A DNA stretch of 64,000 nt, from positions 237,243 through 301,242 of the forward strand of contig NZ_MSJM01000003.1 in the NCBI RefSeq assembly GCF_001921845.1, written 5' to 3'. The position numbers and the translations under genes are program-made. The stretch's first letter is position 1. The number at the start of each line of letters is the position of its first letter. This DNA comes from Streptococcus cuniculi. GTDB lineage: Bacteria; Bacillota; Bacilli; Lactobacillales; Streptococcaceae. Below are positions 36,667 through 46,252 of the stretch, piece after piece. A model generated the notes under the pieces. It did not search any database and had not been told where the DNA came from. It saw nothing but the letters and a program-made list of their open reading frames with translations.

Positions 36667-38763
36667 CTAGGCTGCTTTTTCGCTAATGCGTAACTCGCCC
36701 TCTACCATATCTGCCAGAAGCTCCTTGGCATCTAGGTGGTCAAGGTAGAAGTCTGTCACCTTGTCGCGGATTTCTTGCTCAATCACACGGCGCAGTGGGC
36801 GCACGCCCATAACTTCGTCATACCCTTGCTCAATCAAATACTCTTTGGCGCTATCTGTCACTTCCAGCTGCATGTCTTTTTTCGCCAACATTTGGTTGAC
36901 TTCTGCCAACATCAAATCGACAATCTCTGCCAAGTCTTTCTTACCAAGGTGGAGGAATTCAATCACCGCATTGAAACGATTGAGGAATTCTGGGCGGAAG
37001 AACGGTTTGAGACGATCCATGATGTCAGGTTTCTCTTCATCACTTGCAGCTCCTTCGTAGCCAAATCCTGCATTTGAAGTCGCAATGATGACTGTATTTT
37101 TAAAGTTGACGGTATTTCCTTGGCCGTCGGTTAAATGTCCATCATCGAGGACTTGGAGTAACAGCGTGATAACCTGTGGGTCTGCCTTTTCAATCTCGTC
37201 AAGCAGAACGATAGAATAAGGGTTTCTACGCACGCGCTCGGTCAGGGTATTGTTATTGTCATCATACCCCACATATCCAGCCGTTGTACCAATGAGCTTC
37301 GAAACTGCTGTACGGTCGCTATATTCAGACATGTCTAGGCGGATAATAGCGTCTTTTGTCCCAAAGAGGTCAAGGGCAAGCTGCTTTGCTAACTCCGTCT
37401 TTCCAACACCGGTCGGCCCGACAAAGAGGAAGCTACCAATGGGGCGGTTGCCCTCATCGAAACCTGCACGATTTCTGCGAATGGCCCGTGCGACTGCCTC
37501 TACCGCATCATTTTGACCAATCACCTTGGTCTTGAGACGGCTGTTCATCTCTTTCAAACGTTCGATGTCGCTTGAACCCATCTGAGAGACTGGAATGCCT
37601 GTCATGCGCTCGATAGACTCGGCTACATCGTTGATGCTTGCCGTTACCTTGGTATCTTCAGCATGGTTTTCAATCTGTTTTTCCAATTCTTCAATGCGGA
37701 CTTTGGCATTCAAGGCTGCTTCGTAGTCTTCACGTTGTACAGCCTGCTCTTGTTTTTCTTTTTCTTGGGCAATTTCTGATTCAATCGCATGAATGTCTGT
37801 CACAGGATGTTGGGCCGCCAAGTGGGCTGCGGTCACATCGAGCAAATCAATCGCCTTATCTGGCAAGCTCCGTTGGGGAATGTATTGAACAGAGTAGTCC
37901 ACTGCGGCTTTTAAGACCTCATCTGGCAAGATGACATTGTGGTGGGCCTCGTACAAGTTGCGGATTCCTTGGAGGATTTTGTAGGTATCTTCTGCAGATG
38001 GTGCATGGACCTTGACTTCATTGAACCGGCGCGCCAGAGCTGCATTTTTCAAAATGGTGTTGCGGTATTCATCTTGAGTGGTCGCTCCAATCACGGTCAA
38101 TTCTCCCCGAGAAAGAGCTGGTTTCAAGATGTCTGCAAGTCCTTTAGAACCTGCTTCTCCTGTACTTCCTGCCCCAAGAATTTGATGAATTTCATCAAAG
38201 AAGACGATGACATTGCCCATTTCTTTGACTTCTGCCATCAGATTTTGGATATTTTCCTCAAAGCTACCACGGTACTGGGTGCCTGCCTCAAGCCCTGAAA
38301 TGTCAATCGAAATCAACTCCTTATTTTTAATCGCTGCTGGCACATCTCCGTGTACAATGGCCTGCGCTAATCCTTCCACAACTGCTGTCTTACCCACACC
38401 AGCGTCTCCGACTAAAACAGGGTTGTTCTTCGTCCTGCGAGAAAGAATTTCAGCCGTTTCTTGGATTTCCTTGTTGCGGCCAATAACGGGATCAAGCATG
38501 CCCTCTCTTGCTTCAGCGGTCAAGTTGCGACCGAGTTTTGCAAGAATACCATCTTTTTTGAAATGCGGATGGTGACCTTTCACCTCTTGCTCTTCTCTCT
38601 GTGGCAATTGACCAGTTGAGCGATAATGAGCAAATTCTTCTGGCGTCACTTCGCGACCATTTATAAGGTAACGGCGACTCTCTGTATTGTAGCCCTGCAT
38701 ACGTCCCATAAGCTGATTGAAAAGATCGTCCATGTTGTTAAAGTTGTTGGAATAGTTGTTCAT
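36667..38763 (-). CDS. clpL: ATP-dependent Clp chaperone ClpL
   Basis: This is a two-domain AAA+ heat-shock chaperone, 698 residues, the usual ClpL length. It starts [19 protein letters not shown] and lacks the ClpC/E N domain. D1 has Walker [16 protein letters not shown] near residue 117 and Walker [11 protein letters not shown]2 has [15 protein letters not shown] near residue 435 and [12 protein letters not shown] short middle region with a coiled coil lies at about residues 340-380. The ATG at 38763 is chosen for its spacing from GAGG; the ATG two codons before is too close. Several CtsR boxes precede it, so it is heat-inducible. Confidence 0.94.
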   Translation of the reverse strand: MNNYSNNFNNMDDLFNQLMGRMQGYNTESRRYLINGREVTPEEFAHYRSTGQLPQREEQEVKGHHPHFKKDGILAKLGRNLTAEAREGMLDPVIGRNKEIQETAEILSRRTKNNPVLVGDAGVGKTAVVEGLAQAIVHGDVPAAIKNKELISIDISGLEAGTQYRGSFEENIQNLMAEVKEMGNVIVFFDEIHQILGAGSTGEAGSKGLADILKPALSRGELTVIGATTQDEYRNTILKNAALARRFNEVKVHAPSAEDTYKILQGIRNLYEAHHNVILPDEVLKAAVDYSVQYIPQRSLPDKAIDLLDVTAAHLAAQHPVTDIHAIESEIAQEKEKQEQAVQREDYEAALNAKVRIEELEKQIENHAEDTKVTASINDVAESIERMTGIPVSQMGSSDIERLKEMNSRLKTKVIGQNDAVEAVARAIRRNRAGFDEGNRPIGSFLFVGPTGVGKTELAKQLALDLFGTKDAIIRLDMSEYSDRTAVSKLIGTTAGYVGYDDNNNTLTERVRRNPYSIVLLDEIEKADPQVITLLLQVLDDGHLTDGQGNTVNFKNTVIIATSNAGFGYEGAASDEEKPDIMDRLKPFFRPEFLNRFNAVIEFLHLGKKDLAEIVDLMLAEVNQMLAKKDMQLEVTDSAKEYLIEQGYDEVMGVRPLRRVIEQEIRDKVTDFYLDHLDAKELLADMVEGELRISEKAA

Positions 38764-38783
38764 ATTCATACCTCGTTTTTCTA

Positions 38784-39040
38784 TTTGACGTTTACTGACC
38801 TTTATTCTAAAAAAGAAATCTGATGATGATTTATTTTGACCATCTCTGACCAATCTCTTAAAAGAAAACAAAGCCAGACTTCACGTTTCATTTGATTCTT
38901 TCGTTTGACGTTTACTGACCAATTCTTTAAAAAGAAAAATTCCTTCAACTATTGGTCTGATAAGGTTTTCCAACCTTACACAAACTAGTATACACCATTG
39001 GTCAGTAAAAGTCAATGCTTTTTCTGACTTTTTTTGACCA
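38784..39040 (-). promoter_or_regulatory. clpL promoter with five CtsR boxes
   Basis: Five matches to the CtsR heptad pattern (GGTCAAAnnnGGTCAAA-like) are seen: 38784-38800 and 38904-38920 (both GGTCAGTAAACGTCAAA, minus strand), 38835-38851 (GGTCAGAGATGGTCAAA, minus), 39001-39017 (GGTCAGTAAAAGTCAAT, plus) and 39024-39040 (GGTCAAAAAAAGTCAGA, minus). The minus-strand promoter is TTGACT (39016-39011), 17 bases, TATACT (38993-38988); the fourth box covers its -35 and spacer. Confidence 0.88.
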
Positions 39041-39060
39041 ATTTTTAGTTTTTAAAAAAA

Positions 39061-39084
39061 GAACTAAATCTATCGACTTAGTTC
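39061..39084 (-). terminator. terminator after the deformylase gene
   Basis: GAACTAA and TTAGTTC form a 7-bp stem followed on the minus strand by TTTTTTT. It ends the def transcript just before the clpL promoter. Confidence 0.75.
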
Positions 39085-39093
39085 CGTTTTTTA

Positions 39094-39504
39094 TCAAATA
39101 ATAATCCCCTCCAAATGATCCAACTCGTGTTGAACAATCTGGGCGGTAAAACCTGTTAAGGTCAGGCGCTTGGCCTGCCAATCTTGGTCGAAAAAGGAAA
39201 CCTCGATTTCTTCAAAACGCTTGGTAGGGCGAACACCCTCTAAGGACAGGCACCCTTCCTCGGTCTGGTAGGGCTGTCTACCTGCTACGAGAACAGGATT
39301 GTACATGACAAGATTGGTGAAGCCCATATGAACAATGATAATGCGCTTGCGAACGCCAATCATGTTAGCAGCCATTCCGACACAGGCATCGCGGTGAGCC
39401 AACAAGGTATCCTGCAAGTCCTGCCCAATCGCCACATCTACCTTGGTTGCAGGTTCTGATGGCTGCTGTAAAAAGAAAATATCTTTCATAATTGGTCGAA
39501 TCAT
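39094..39504 (-). CDS. peptide deformylase paralogue with altered motif 1
   Basis: This is a 136-residue member of the peptide deformylase family, shorter than the main housekeeping enzyme (about 200 residues in streptococci). Motif 2, EEGCLSLEG, and motif 3, QHELDHLEGI, keep the Cys, His and Glu needed to bind the metal and act. Motif 1 reads CVGMAANMIGV; the usual GxGLAAxQ glutamine that holds the transition state is replaced by Met. It is thus probably a divergent paralogue with reduced or different activity. It lies downstream of tmcAL by 25 bases on the same strand and may be the last gene of that operon. Confidence 0.85.
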   Translation of the reverse strand: MIRPIMKDIFFLQQPSEPATKVDVAIGQDLQDTLLAHRDACVGMAANMIGVRKRIIIVHMGFTNLVMYNPVLVAGRQPYQTEEGCLSLEGVRPTKRFEEIEVSFFDQDWQAKRLTLTGFTAQIVQHELDHLEGIII

Positions 39505-39528
39505 CTTGTCTCCTCTTTCTTAGACTTG

Positions 39529-40626
39529 CTATTTTGTCTCCATGCGAATCGGCACGCGGCCGAAATTCTGCTCTAACAGTTGGGAATTACCCAGTTGGTA
39601 AATCCTGTCTGCCTGCTGGGTTAGGGCATCCCACGGCTCTTTGCCAATTCGGCTAATGAGAGCCACCTCCTGCTTCAAACTCGCCAAATGCTTACGCCCT
39701 TTTTCGGTAAAGCCTAGCACATGAATGGCTTCTGGGAGTGGCGATTCATTCGCCTGCACCAAAATATAGGTCAAAAGCCTTCTCACTCGTGCCTTGGTAT
39801 AGCGCTTGGTCGCAATCATCTCCACCAAATCTTCAAAGGAAGAAGCCGTTTTGATGGCCTCTTTCATACGGCTAGCCATTTCTTGGTTGACTTGGTAAAT
39901 GCTGGACAAATCAGGATGGGATAGGATTTGGTAGCGCAGATAGGGAAAATAATCCTGCCACGATACTTGGGCCGCTTGCGCTAGCAAATCCGCACTTGGG
40001 CTAAAGGTCGCGACAAAATCTGTATCGCCTATCCGATTTCTGAGAGCCGTTGCCGAGGCAAATTCCACATCATCTTCCAAGGAATGAAAGCCCGCCCCTC
40101 TTCGCTTGATGGGACACAGGGCAATGCCTTTTCCTGCTACCGCCTTGGCATAGGCAAGGGCAAGGACATGATTGGGCGTATTTCCCGAAAAGCTCAAGCC
40201 TGCAAAGGTTTCCCACATGGCCTGCGTTTTTTCAGGGTAGCTGAGCTTATCGGGTAAGTGGGTCAGAAAATCCGCCATTTCAAGGCTTTTTTTCTCATAC
40301 AGCTCTGCTATTTTCCCATAGTCCAAGACTTCTTCCGTCCCAAAAGACAGCTGATCAATCCCTAGCCGAGCTAGAATATCCATCGCTCCTTGGGCAAAAA
40401 AGTCCGCCGCCTGCACGCTGACCAAAAATGGCAATTCTACCACCAAATCTGCCCCATTTTCCAGCGCCATCTGAGCTCTCGTCCATTTGTCCACAATGGC
40501 AGGCTCCCCCCGCTGGGTGAAATTACCACTCATGGCAATAATCTTCAAGCCCCTTGCTTGAGAAAGTAGATAGGCATGCCCATTGTGAAAGGGATTGAAC
40601 TCCGCAATGATACCTGTAACAGTCAT
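39529..40626 (-). CDS. tmcAL: tRNA(Met) cytidine acetate ligase
   Basis: This HIGH-type nucleotidyltransferase (formerly YlbM) uses ATP and acetate to make N4-acetylcytidine at the wobble position of elongator tRNA-Met. It has 365 residues. The nucleotide-binding motif is [14 protein letters not shown] near residues 8-21, with GxFNPxHx[23 protein letters not shown] follows at about residues 33-52, as in this family. The ATG at 40626 overlaps the methyltransferase stop (ATGA), so they are coupled. It closes the yqeG-to-tmcAL cluster, whose theme is ribosome and tRNA maturation. Confidence 0.9.
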   Translation of the reverse strand: MTVTGIIAEFNPFHNGHAYLLSQARGLKIIAMSGNFTQRGEPAIVDKWTRAQMALENGADLVVELPFLVSVQAADFFAQGAMDILARLGIDQLSFGTEEVLDYGKIAELYEKKSLEMADFLTHLPDKLSYPEKTQAMWETFAGLSFSGNTPNHVLALAYAKAVAGKGIALCPIKRRGAGFHSLEDDVEFASATALRNRIGDTDFVATFSPSADLLAQAAQVSWQDYFPYLRYQILSHPDLSSIYQVNQEMASRMKEAIKTASSFEDLVEMIATKRYTKARVRRLLTYILVQANESPLPEAIHVLGFTEKGRKHLASLKQEVALISRIGKEPWDALTQQADRIYQLGNSQLLEQNFGRVPIRMETK

Positions 40627-41357
40627 TTTTCTGCTACAAAGAACCAACGAGCGCTCGTCTCGGTCGGCTCCTTGTCCTCAAAATCCGCATACACCTTGAC
40701 CTTTTTAAAGCCAGCCTGCTCCAGCAGGACATCGTAGGTCAAGAGGTCATAGGTCCGCTCCTCGTGAATCTCGTCCACACGACTGAAGCGACCGTCTTCT
40801 TCCTGTACAAAAAAGGTCAACTCGTGCACAATCGAATGCGGTGGCTCATCCGCATAGGTATCCCACACAAAGGCAAAATCCTCGGCGTTTTCATGATAGC
40901 TATAACCCGGGAAAACCTCATCCATTTGGTAGGTCGAATGCACATCAAAGAGAAAAACACCACCCTCATTGAGGTGCTGGTAGACCTCTTGAAAGACTTG
41001 GCCGACCTCAACTTCATCTTCCATATAGCAAATCGAATCAGAATAGCAGGTCACCATGTCAAAACGCTCAAGGCTTGATAAATCGAGCATATTGCCCTCT
41101 AAGAAGGGAATCGTAAGCCCTGCTTCTTGGGTGCGCTTTGCGGCCAAATCTAACATATCTCGGCTAAGGTCAAGCCCTGTCACATCAAAGCCTGCTTCCT
41201 TAAATCGAATGGATTGAATTCCCGTACCACAGGCTAGTTCCAACAATTTTTTCTTGCCTTTGGGAAAATGCCTCAAACTGAAATCGGTCCACTGATCATA
41301 GAGACTATCGTCCATAATCGCATCGTAGACCGAAGCAAAGGTTTCATAAGTCGCCAT
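40623..41357 (-). CDS. SAM-dependent methyltransferase (class I, unknown substrate)
   Basis: This is a 244-residue class I methyltransferase. SAM-binding motif I is [15 protein letters not shown] (about residues 37-51) and motif II is [12 protein letters not shown] (about residues 61-72); the conserved [14 protein letters not shown] segment follows. Small molecule or RNA/protein substrates are possible; nothing shows which. It lies in the ribosome-biogenesis cluster between rsfS and tmcAL. A strong terminator separates it from rsfS, so it may start a second transcription unit with tmcAL and the deformylase. The ATG follows AAAGAAAGGAAACCC. Confidence 0.85.
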   Translation of the reverse strand: MATYETFASVYDAIMDDSLYDQWTDFSLRHFPKGKKKLLELACGTGIQSIRFKEAGFDVTGLDLSRDMLDLAAKRTQEAGLTIPFLEGNMLDLSSLERFDMVTCYSDSICYMEDEVEVGQVFQEVYQHLNEGGVFLFDVHSTYQMDEVFPGYSYHENAEDFAFVWDTYADEPPHSIVHELTFFVQEEDGRFSRVDEIHEERTYDLLTYDVLLEQAGFKKVKVYADFEDKEPTETSARWFFVAEK

Positions 41358-41376
41358 GGGTTTCCTTTCTTGAAAA

Positions 41377-41401
41377 AACTCAGTCGGCTCCCAACTGAGT
41401 T
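41377..41401 (-). terminator. terminator between rsfS and the methyltransferase gene
   Basis: AACTCAGT and ACTGAGTT form an 8-bp stem with a 9-base loop. On the minus strand it is followed by TTTTTTC. It splits the yqeG-to-tmcAL cluster into two units. Confidence 0.82.
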
Positions 41402-41420
41402 ATGCATTCTTTCTACAGTC

Positions 41421-41771
41421 TTACAACCAGTCAGCTACGTCAACATTCTCGGCTTCATGCCACAATTTTTCAAGATTGTAGTGGGCACGCATTTCTTCTG
41501 AAAAGATGTGAACTACGACGCCACCGAGGTCCAGTAAGACCCAGCCACCTGCTGAATCACCCTCGATTTGACTCGCTGCAAAGCCCGCCTCTTTGACTTT
41601 TTCACGGATATTGTCCGCAATCGCCTCAAGCTGACGGCTGTTCATGGAGCTTGCGATAACAAAGTAATCTGTCACACTTGTCAGGCTTGTCACATCAAGC
41701 GCGACAATCTCTTCTGCACGTTTTTCATCGGCCGCTTTTACGACCAATTCTACTAATTCTTTTTCTTTCAC
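41421..41771 (-). CDS. rsfS: ribosomal silencing factor RsfS
   Basis: This protein binds ribosomal protein uL14 and stops 30S and 50S joining under poor nutrition. It has 116 residues. [31 protein letters not shown] (residues 18-48) covers the conserved core, and [30 protein letters not shown] is the family C-terminal block, in two pieces around residue 85. It starts 18 bases after the yqeK stop and ends at the terminator at 41377-41401, so it is the last gene of the first transcription unit of this cluster. Confidence 0.95.
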   Translation of the reverse strand: MKEKELVELVVKAADEKRAEEIVALDVTSLTSVTDYFVIASSMNSRQLEAIADNIREKVKEAGFAASQIEGDSAGGWVLLDLGGVVVHIFSEEMRAHYNLEKLWHEAENVDVADWL

Positions 41772-41789
41772 GTTTTACCTCATTATTGG

Positions 41790-42377
41790 TTACTTATTGA
41801 CATACCCCACATAAGCATTGTAGGTTTCAATCGTTTGGGGATAGATGGGAATTCCTTTTGTGGCTAGATGCGCTACCGTATGGGCTGTTTCATAGGCCAC
41901 GGCTTTTTCCAGCGATACTTTGGCTAATCTTCTGGCTTCATCAACTCCTGGAAAATCACGGTTGGGCTCAATGTAGTCTGCCACATAGAGAACCTTATCA
42001 AGTAGGGTCATCTGGGCCGCACCGACTGTGTGGCGCTCGATGGCCTGCAAAATTTCTTGGTCTTGCACACCAAAGTCTTGTTTGATTTTATAAACGCCTA
42101 CCATTCCATGCCAGACATTATTGCCCCAGACTTTCAAGTCCTCTCCCAACTGATGCTGGTCAATCAAGTCCAGAAAGACCTGATCTTCTACTTCCTTGGC
42201 ATAGTCATGTAAGAGAGCCGCTAAGCTCGCTTTTTTCTCATCACAACCATACTGGCGGGCTAGCTCAAGCGCTGCTTCTTCGACACCAAGGACGTGACGG
42301 AAGCGTTTTGCTGACATGGCAGAGCTGATTTTTTCAAGGAGCTTTTCACGATTAAAGGACAAATCTGCTGCTATCAT
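41790..42377 (-). CDS. yqeK: HD-domain hydrolase YqeK (Ap4A hydrolase family)
   Basis: This is a 195-residue HD-domain metal phosphohydrolase. [18 protein letters not shown] (metal-binding His), [11 protein letters not shown] (His-Asp) and [10 protein letters not shown] (His) are the HD motifs, followed by [26 protein letters not shown], which closes the site. Family members hydrolyse Ap4A symmetrically to ADP. It overlaps nadD by four bases (ATGA-type overlap at 42374-42377) and is followed by rsfS, so the order nadD-yqeK-rsfS is conserved with other Firmicutes. Confidence 0.94.
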   Translation of the reverse strand: MIAADLSFNREKLLEKISSAMSAKRFRHVLGVEEAALELARQYGCDEKKASLAALLHDYAKEVEDQVFLDLIDQHQLGEDLKVWGNNVWHGMVGVYKIKQDFGVQDQEILQAIERHTVGAAQMTLLDKVLYVADYIEPNRDFPGVDEARRLAKVSLEKAVAYETAHTVAHLATKGIPIYPQTIETYNAYVGYVNK

Positions 42378-43006
42378 TTGTAGAGTCCCTTTTCTTCGAT
42401 ATAATCCAAGACCTCGTGCGGCAACATAAAGTTTGGCACGCGCCCCTGTTGGATAAACTGGCGAACCATGCTGGAAGAAATATCCATGAGCGGAACATCA
42501 ACCCAGATAATCGGATAGGAAGTTCCCGCCTTGTAACGCGGCCGCTGTACGCCGACAAATTGCACCAGCTGAATCAACTCATCAATCCGATGCCACTTGG
42601 GCAAATAATCCACCATATCTGCGCCGATGATGAAATAGTAATCCGTATCAGGATTCTTTTCCTTCAAGAGTTTCATCGTGTCATAGGTATAGCTGATACC
42701 ACGGCGCTCTAGCTCAATCGTTTCAATACCAAGACCTTCAATCCCTGCAATCGCCATTTTCAACATGTTATACCGATGCAGTTCATCAATCGTTTCTTTT
42801 TTGTCGACATGAGGCGGTAGAAATTCCGGCATCAGCAAGACCTCATCTAATTTCAACTGCTGCCGAACCTGGTCAGCCACAATTAAATGGGCATTATGAA
42901 CAGGATTGAAATTTCCTCCCAAAATACCAACTTGCTTGCGATTTGTTTCTTTCTTTTCAACTTCTAACTCAACCTTTGTAAAGGGTGTTAAGAGCTCAAT
43001 TGCCAT
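42374..43006 (-). CDS. nadD: nicotinate-nucleotide adenylyltransferase
   Basis: This enzyme adenylates nicotinate mononucleotide to deamido-NAD. It has 210 residues. [20 protein letters not shown] at about residues 28-47 holds the GxFxPxHxGH-like nucleotide-binding motif, and [14 protein letters not shown], near residue 173, is the second ATP-binding (ISSTxxR) motif. YYFIIGADM is also typical. It lies between yhbY and yqeK in the cluster; yqeK overlaps it by four bases. NAD supply is thus linked to ribosome-assembly genes by position only. Confidence 0.96.
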   Translation of the reverse strand: MAIELLTPFTKVELEVEKKETNRKQVGILGGNFNPVHNAHLIVADQVRQQLKLDEVLLMPEFLPPHVDKKETIDELHRYNMLKMAIAGIEGLGIETIELERRGISYTYDTMKLLKEKNPDTDYYFIIGADMVDYLPKWHRIDELIQLVQFVGVQRPRYKAGTSYPIIWVDVPLMDISSSMVRQFIQQGRVPNFMLPHEVLDYIEEKGLYK

Positions 43007-43048
43007 GTAGACTCCTTATCCAACTCATCCATTCTTGGGACATGCCCA

Positions 43049-43360
43049 CTAGATTTCTCTCACTTTGACAGAGAGTTTTCGATTTTCCTTCTTGCTTGAT
43101 TGCTTGAAGAGAATCAGGGTCCGACCAATCTTTTGCACGGTATCCACTCCGATTTCTTCTTCCAAGGTCTCCGCCACATCATGGATATTTTCATCCGTAT
43201 TTTGTAGCAGCGTCACCTTAATCAACTCCCGTCGGTCTAAAGCCTGACGAACACTGGTCTTAATCTGGTCATTCAAGCCGTATTTCCCGATTTGAATAAT
43301 AGGCTTCAAACTATGTGCCTGACTGTTGAGAAAGGCCCGTTGTTTTGATGTTAATGTCAT
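43049..43360 (-). CDS. yhbY: YhbY family RNA-binding protein
   Basis: This is a small CRM-domain protein that associates with pre-50S ribosomal particles. It has 103 residues. It begins MTLTSKQRAFLNSQAHSLKP and continues IIQIGKYGLNDQIKTSVRQAL with the GxxGxT-like loop (GKYGLN), then ELIKVTLLQN. The ATG at 43360 has AGGAAATACT before it; a longer reading upstream overlaps yqeH and is not supported. It starts 14 bases after the yqeH stop, as part of the same operon. Confidence 0.94.
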   Translation of the reverse strand: MTLTSKQRAFLNSQAHSLKPIIQIGKYGLNDQIKTSVRQALDRRELIKVTLLQNTDENIHDVAETLEEEIGVDTVQKIGRTLILFKQSSKKENRKLSVKVREI

Positions 43361-43374
43361 AGTATTTCCTTTTT

Positions 43375-44481
43375 CTATATAATTGCTTTGCGAATCACAA
43401 CGCCGACACCCTTTGGTGCCCAAGCTGCGATTTTGGCTGTTCCATTGATGCGAATCCAACCTAGACCTGAGAAGACGACATCCGTCTTTTCGGTGATGGT
43501 AAATTCATGCCGAACCAATTCTGGGAAGTTCTCCAATTCTGCACTAGTTGGCGGCACCAGCAAGCTGCCTGCGTGTTTTTGGTAAAATGCTGTCGCGCCC
43601 TCTAATTTGGTGCGATGAAGTGTTAATTCATTGTCAAAAAATGCAGTAAAGCCTTGTTTTTCTCCTGCGATAAAGTCAAATCGTCCCAAACCAGCTAAAA
43701 AGAGGGTTTGTTCAGGATTTAACTGATAAGTCTTGGGCTTGATTTCCTTGCGAGGACTTGCAAATTTCAAATTTTTCGCAGACAAATAATGGGCCATCTG
43801 ATGACGATGAATAATCCCCGGTGTATCGTAGATGTAAGATCCGTCATCGAGGGGAATTTCAATCTTATCAAGGGTTGTCCCAGGGAAACGAGAGGTGGTG
43901 ATCACATCCTTGTCCCCTGTAATCTCCTGAATAATGGCGTTAATCAAGGTTGATTTCCCGACATTGGTGACACCGACCACATAGACATCACGCCCCTTAC
44001 GGTACTGCTCAATCTTGTCAATCAAGTCCTTAATGGCATGCTTGTTTTGGGCAGATGTCAGCATGACATCTACAGGGCGCAAGCCCACTTCATAAGCACG
44101 CTCTGTCAACCATTGAGTGACCTTGCCGTCCTTAACAGACTTGGGCAAAATATCCTTTTTATTCCCGACCAAAAGGACATCATTTCCAGACACAAAACGT
44201 GATAAGCCAGGAATGACAGAGCCGTTGAAGTCGAAAATATCAACAACATTGACCACCAAGGCATCACTGTCTCCGACACTATGAAGCAGGGTCTGAAACT
44301 CATCATCTGAAATATTAACATCTGAAATTTCATTATAATGACGGAGGCGGAAACACCGCTGGCAGTAGACCTGTCCAGTCGCTAGTCCCTTTTCCAAGGC
44401 AGATGGTGGCGTATAGCCTACCTCTTCCTTTTCCTCAGTCTGAATCAAGGCTCCGCAGCCAATACAATACAATTCTTCCAC
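43375..44481 (-). CDS. yqeH: ribosome biogenesis GTPase YqeH
   Basis: This circularly permuted GTPase helps assemble the 30S subunit. It has 368 residues. An N-terminal treble-clef zinc finger (CIGCG at residues 6-10 and CQRCF near residue 40) precedes the permuted G motifs: NKKD (G4) near residue 108, TSAQ (G5), then VTNVGKSTLIN (G1) near residue 173 and DTPGI (G3) near residue 218. The start is a GTG directly after the yqeG stop (ATGTAAGTG), giving tight coupling. An RNA-binding C-terminal domain follows. Confidence 0.96.
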   Translation of the reverse strand: MEELYCIGCGALIQTEEKEEVGYTPPSALEKGLATGQVYCQRCFRLRHYNEISDVNISDDEFQTLLHSVGDSDALVVNVVDIFDFNGSVIPGLSRFVSGNDVLLVGNKKDILPKSVKDGKVTQWLTERAYEVGLRPVDVMLTSAQNKHAIKDLIDKIEQYRKGRDVYVVGVTNVGKSTLINAIIQEITGDKDVITTSRFPGTTLDKIEIPLDDGSYIYDTPGIIHRHQMAHYLSAKNLKFASPRKEIKPKTYQLNPEQTLFLAGLGRFDFIAGEKQGFTAFFDNELTLHRTKLEGATAFYQKHAGSLLVPPTSAELENFPELVRHEFTITEKTDVVFSGLGWIRINGTAKIAAWAPKGVGVVIRKAII

Positions 44482-45021
44482 TTACATTTCCCTCTTGTAA
44501 TCAAATGCGCCATACTTGGCAGTGATTTTTTTCATCATACGGCGTTCACGCCAGCGATTGATTTGAGTGTTAATCGAGTCTGTCTCAATGAGCGGTCGCA
44601 CCAAGACCGAGCGAATCCCCGCCCGCTTGGCTGCTCGAATATCCGTCATCAGCTGATCGCCAATCATAATCGCTTCTTCGCGCTTAATGCCAAAACGTTT
44701 AATGGCGCGCTCAATGCCAACGGTAAAAGGTTTCAGAGCAAAGGCTTCAAAGTCAATGCCAAAACGTTCTACTGCACGCTTGACACGTTCATATTTATTA
44801 TTCGAAACAACAACCACATGGATTCCCGCATCGCGTAAATCATGCAACCACTTGCGCATCTCTGGTGTTCCATCGGGATTGTTCCAGGCAATCAAGGTAT
44901 TATCCAAGTCCACAAAAACCGTCCGAATGTGGTATTTTTGCAAACTTTCTACTGTCACATCATAGGCTTTCTCAAGCACAAAATCTGGCATATAATTCTC
45001 AATCGTCACACTATTCTCCAC
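44482..45021 (-). CDS. yqeG: HAD-IIIA phosphatase YqeG
   Basis: This is a 179-residue HAD-superfamily phosphatase of the IIIA type. Motif I is FVDLDNTLIAWNN near residue 36 with the catalytic Asp pair, motif II is VVVSNNKYERV, and motif III/IV is GIKREEAIMIGDQLMTDIRAAKRAG (in part) near residue 120. Related enzymes dephosphorylate phosphatidylglycerophosphate; the substrate in Firmicutes is not fixed. It is the first gene of the yqeG-yqeH-yhbY-nadD-yqeK-rsfS operon. The 167 bp upstream should hold the promoter, but I did not see a clear one. Confidence 0.93.
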   Translation of the reverse strand: MENSVTIENYMPDFVLEKAYDVTVESLQKYHIRTVFVDLDNTLIAWNNPDGTPEMRKWLHDLRDAGIHVVVVSNNKYERVKRAVERFGIDFEAFALKPFTVGIERAIKRFGIKREEAIMIGDQLMTDIRAAKRAGIRSVLVRPLIETDSINTQINRWRERRMMKKITAKYGAFDYKREM

Positions 45022-45158
45022 TGTCCTAAGAGCGGGCTAACATCGCTCACTGACCACACTTCAATTTTGTCAGTCTCACTCTCTACGTCCTCTATATAAA
45101 AGAACTCAATTAGTTTATTTTACCATAATTTGGGATAAATAGCGACTGGAAAACAAAA

Positions 45159-45182
45159 GGGCTTGACTCCTATCAAGCACCT
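45159..45182 (-). terminator. terminator after the small membrane gene
   Basis: GCTTGA (45161-45166) and TCAAGC (45173-45178), with flanking GG/CC pairs and one bulge, form a stem. On the minus strand it is followed by CTTTTGTTTT. Confidence 0.6.
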
Positions 45183-45188
45183 TTTTAT

Positions 45189-45419
45189 CTATTTCTGAAC
45201 GCTGTCGTCCTTTTGTTCATCGAGCTTCTTTTCAATCACCTTTTTGACACTGGAAGAAAGACCAACTGCAATCGCCAAGACGATGAGGCTGACGGGTTGA
45301 GTGGCAGAAATAACTTTTGTATCCACCAAGATATAAAAAATCATGTAAATAATCGCTAAGAACAACCAGCCATTATAGGCAAACCTTAACCATTGTTTCT
45401 TTTGTTTCGTTGACTTCAT
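45189..45419 (-). CDS. small two-helix membrane protein of unknown function
   Basis: This is a 76-residue protein with a basic N-terminus (MKSTKQKKQWLRFAYNGW), two membrane segments (about residues 17-37 and 42-58) and a charged C-terminus (VKKVIEKKLDEQKDDSVQK). No family is recognised. The ATG at 45419 is chosen because AAAGGAGATAAA precedes it; codons further upstream lack a ribosome-binding site. It is monocistronic, with a terminator just after the stop. Genes of this size and layout are common in streptococci and usually uncharacterised. Confidence 0.7.
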   Translation of the reverse strand: MKSTKQKKQWLRFAYNGWLFLAIIYMIFYILVDTKVISATQPVSLIVLAIAVGLSSSVKKVIEKKLDEQKDDSVQK

Positions 45420-45556
45420 TTTATCTCCTTTAAAACGTTTTGCTTTCATCTTTCTTTTTTTATTAGCTATAGTATAACATATCTTGTTTTTCGAAAGAAG
45501 ACAAAACAACTATTCAGCAAGCGAGTGCATCATGAAAAAGTGCCTATCCCCGAGAA

Positions 45557-46183
45557 TTACCAAAATAAGCGTGTCCCGTGAACCTGTGTCACTCCCAGCT
45601 CTCGCATCAAGTGTTCAGCATTGTCTAGGGTCACACCGCCTCCGATTAGGATTTCAATTCGATTATCGGCATGCGCAATCAACTCCTTGAGCCATACTGC
45701 ATTATCACCCGCAGCACCATGAATCCCACCACGGGTTAAAATCCGTGTTACACCTTGTTCGACTAGCCAGTCGATGGCTTCAAACTGCCGTTTACGTGGA
45801 ATCATATCAAAAGCCATATGAAAGACAGTTTCAAGATGTCCAGCCTCTGCAATCAGCTGGTGCAAAAACGCCTCGTCCAACCAATTAGCCTCGGTAAGAG
45901 CACCAAAAACAAGGCCGTCCGATCCCAATTCCTTGGCAATTCTTGCATCTTCTAACATCATCTTCTTTTCTGCTACATCGTAGCAAAAATCACCACCACG
46001 GGGCCGCACCATGGTCATGACAGGCACTCCCTGTTCATGGGCCAACTCACATACCGCGTCAATGACACCATAGCTGGGAGTAGTTCCACCCACCGCTAAA
46101 TTGTCACACAGCTCAATCCGACCTGCACCCAAAGCGATTGCCTGCGCAATCCGTACATGATTTTCCGCACAAAATTCTTTCAT
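45557..46183 (-). CDS. cutC: CutC family protein
   Basis: This is a 208-residue TIM-barrel protein of the CutC family, named for a claimed role in copper homeostasis in E. coli; in bacteria its role remains uncertain. KEFCAENHVRIAQAIALGAGRIELCDNLAVGGTTPS is the family start, seen in pieces at residues 2-37, and VMTMVRPRGGDFCYDVAEKKMM and HMAFDMIPRK follow. LIGGGVTLDNAEHL near residue 180 closes the barrel. It has no copper-related neighbour here. The end at 45557 lies 138 bases upstream (in genome order) of the small membrane gene. Confidence 0.92.
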   Translation of the reverse strand: MKEFCAENHVRIAQAIALGAGRIELCDNLAVGGTTPSYGVIDAVCELAHEQGVPVMTMVRPRGGDFCYDVAEKKMMLEDARIAKELGSDGLVFGALTEANWLDEAFLHQLIAEAGHLETVFHMAFDMIPRKRQFEAIDWLVEQGVTRILTRGGIHGAAGDNAVWLKELIAHADNRIEILIGGGVTLDNAEHLMRELGVTQVHGTRLFW

Positions 46184-46231
46184 TGACGATCTCCATTATG
46201 TAAGCCTTTTCTTTTAGTATAACATAAAAAA

Positions 46232-46252
46232 GAGCAAGTGGCGCACTTACTC
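46232..46252 (-). terminator. terminator overlapping the EamA gene stop
   Basis: GAGCAAGTG and CACTTACTC form a 9-bp stem with one mismatch and a 3-base loop. On the minus strand it is followed by TTTTTTATG. It includes the stop codon of the transporter gene. Confidence 0.7.
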
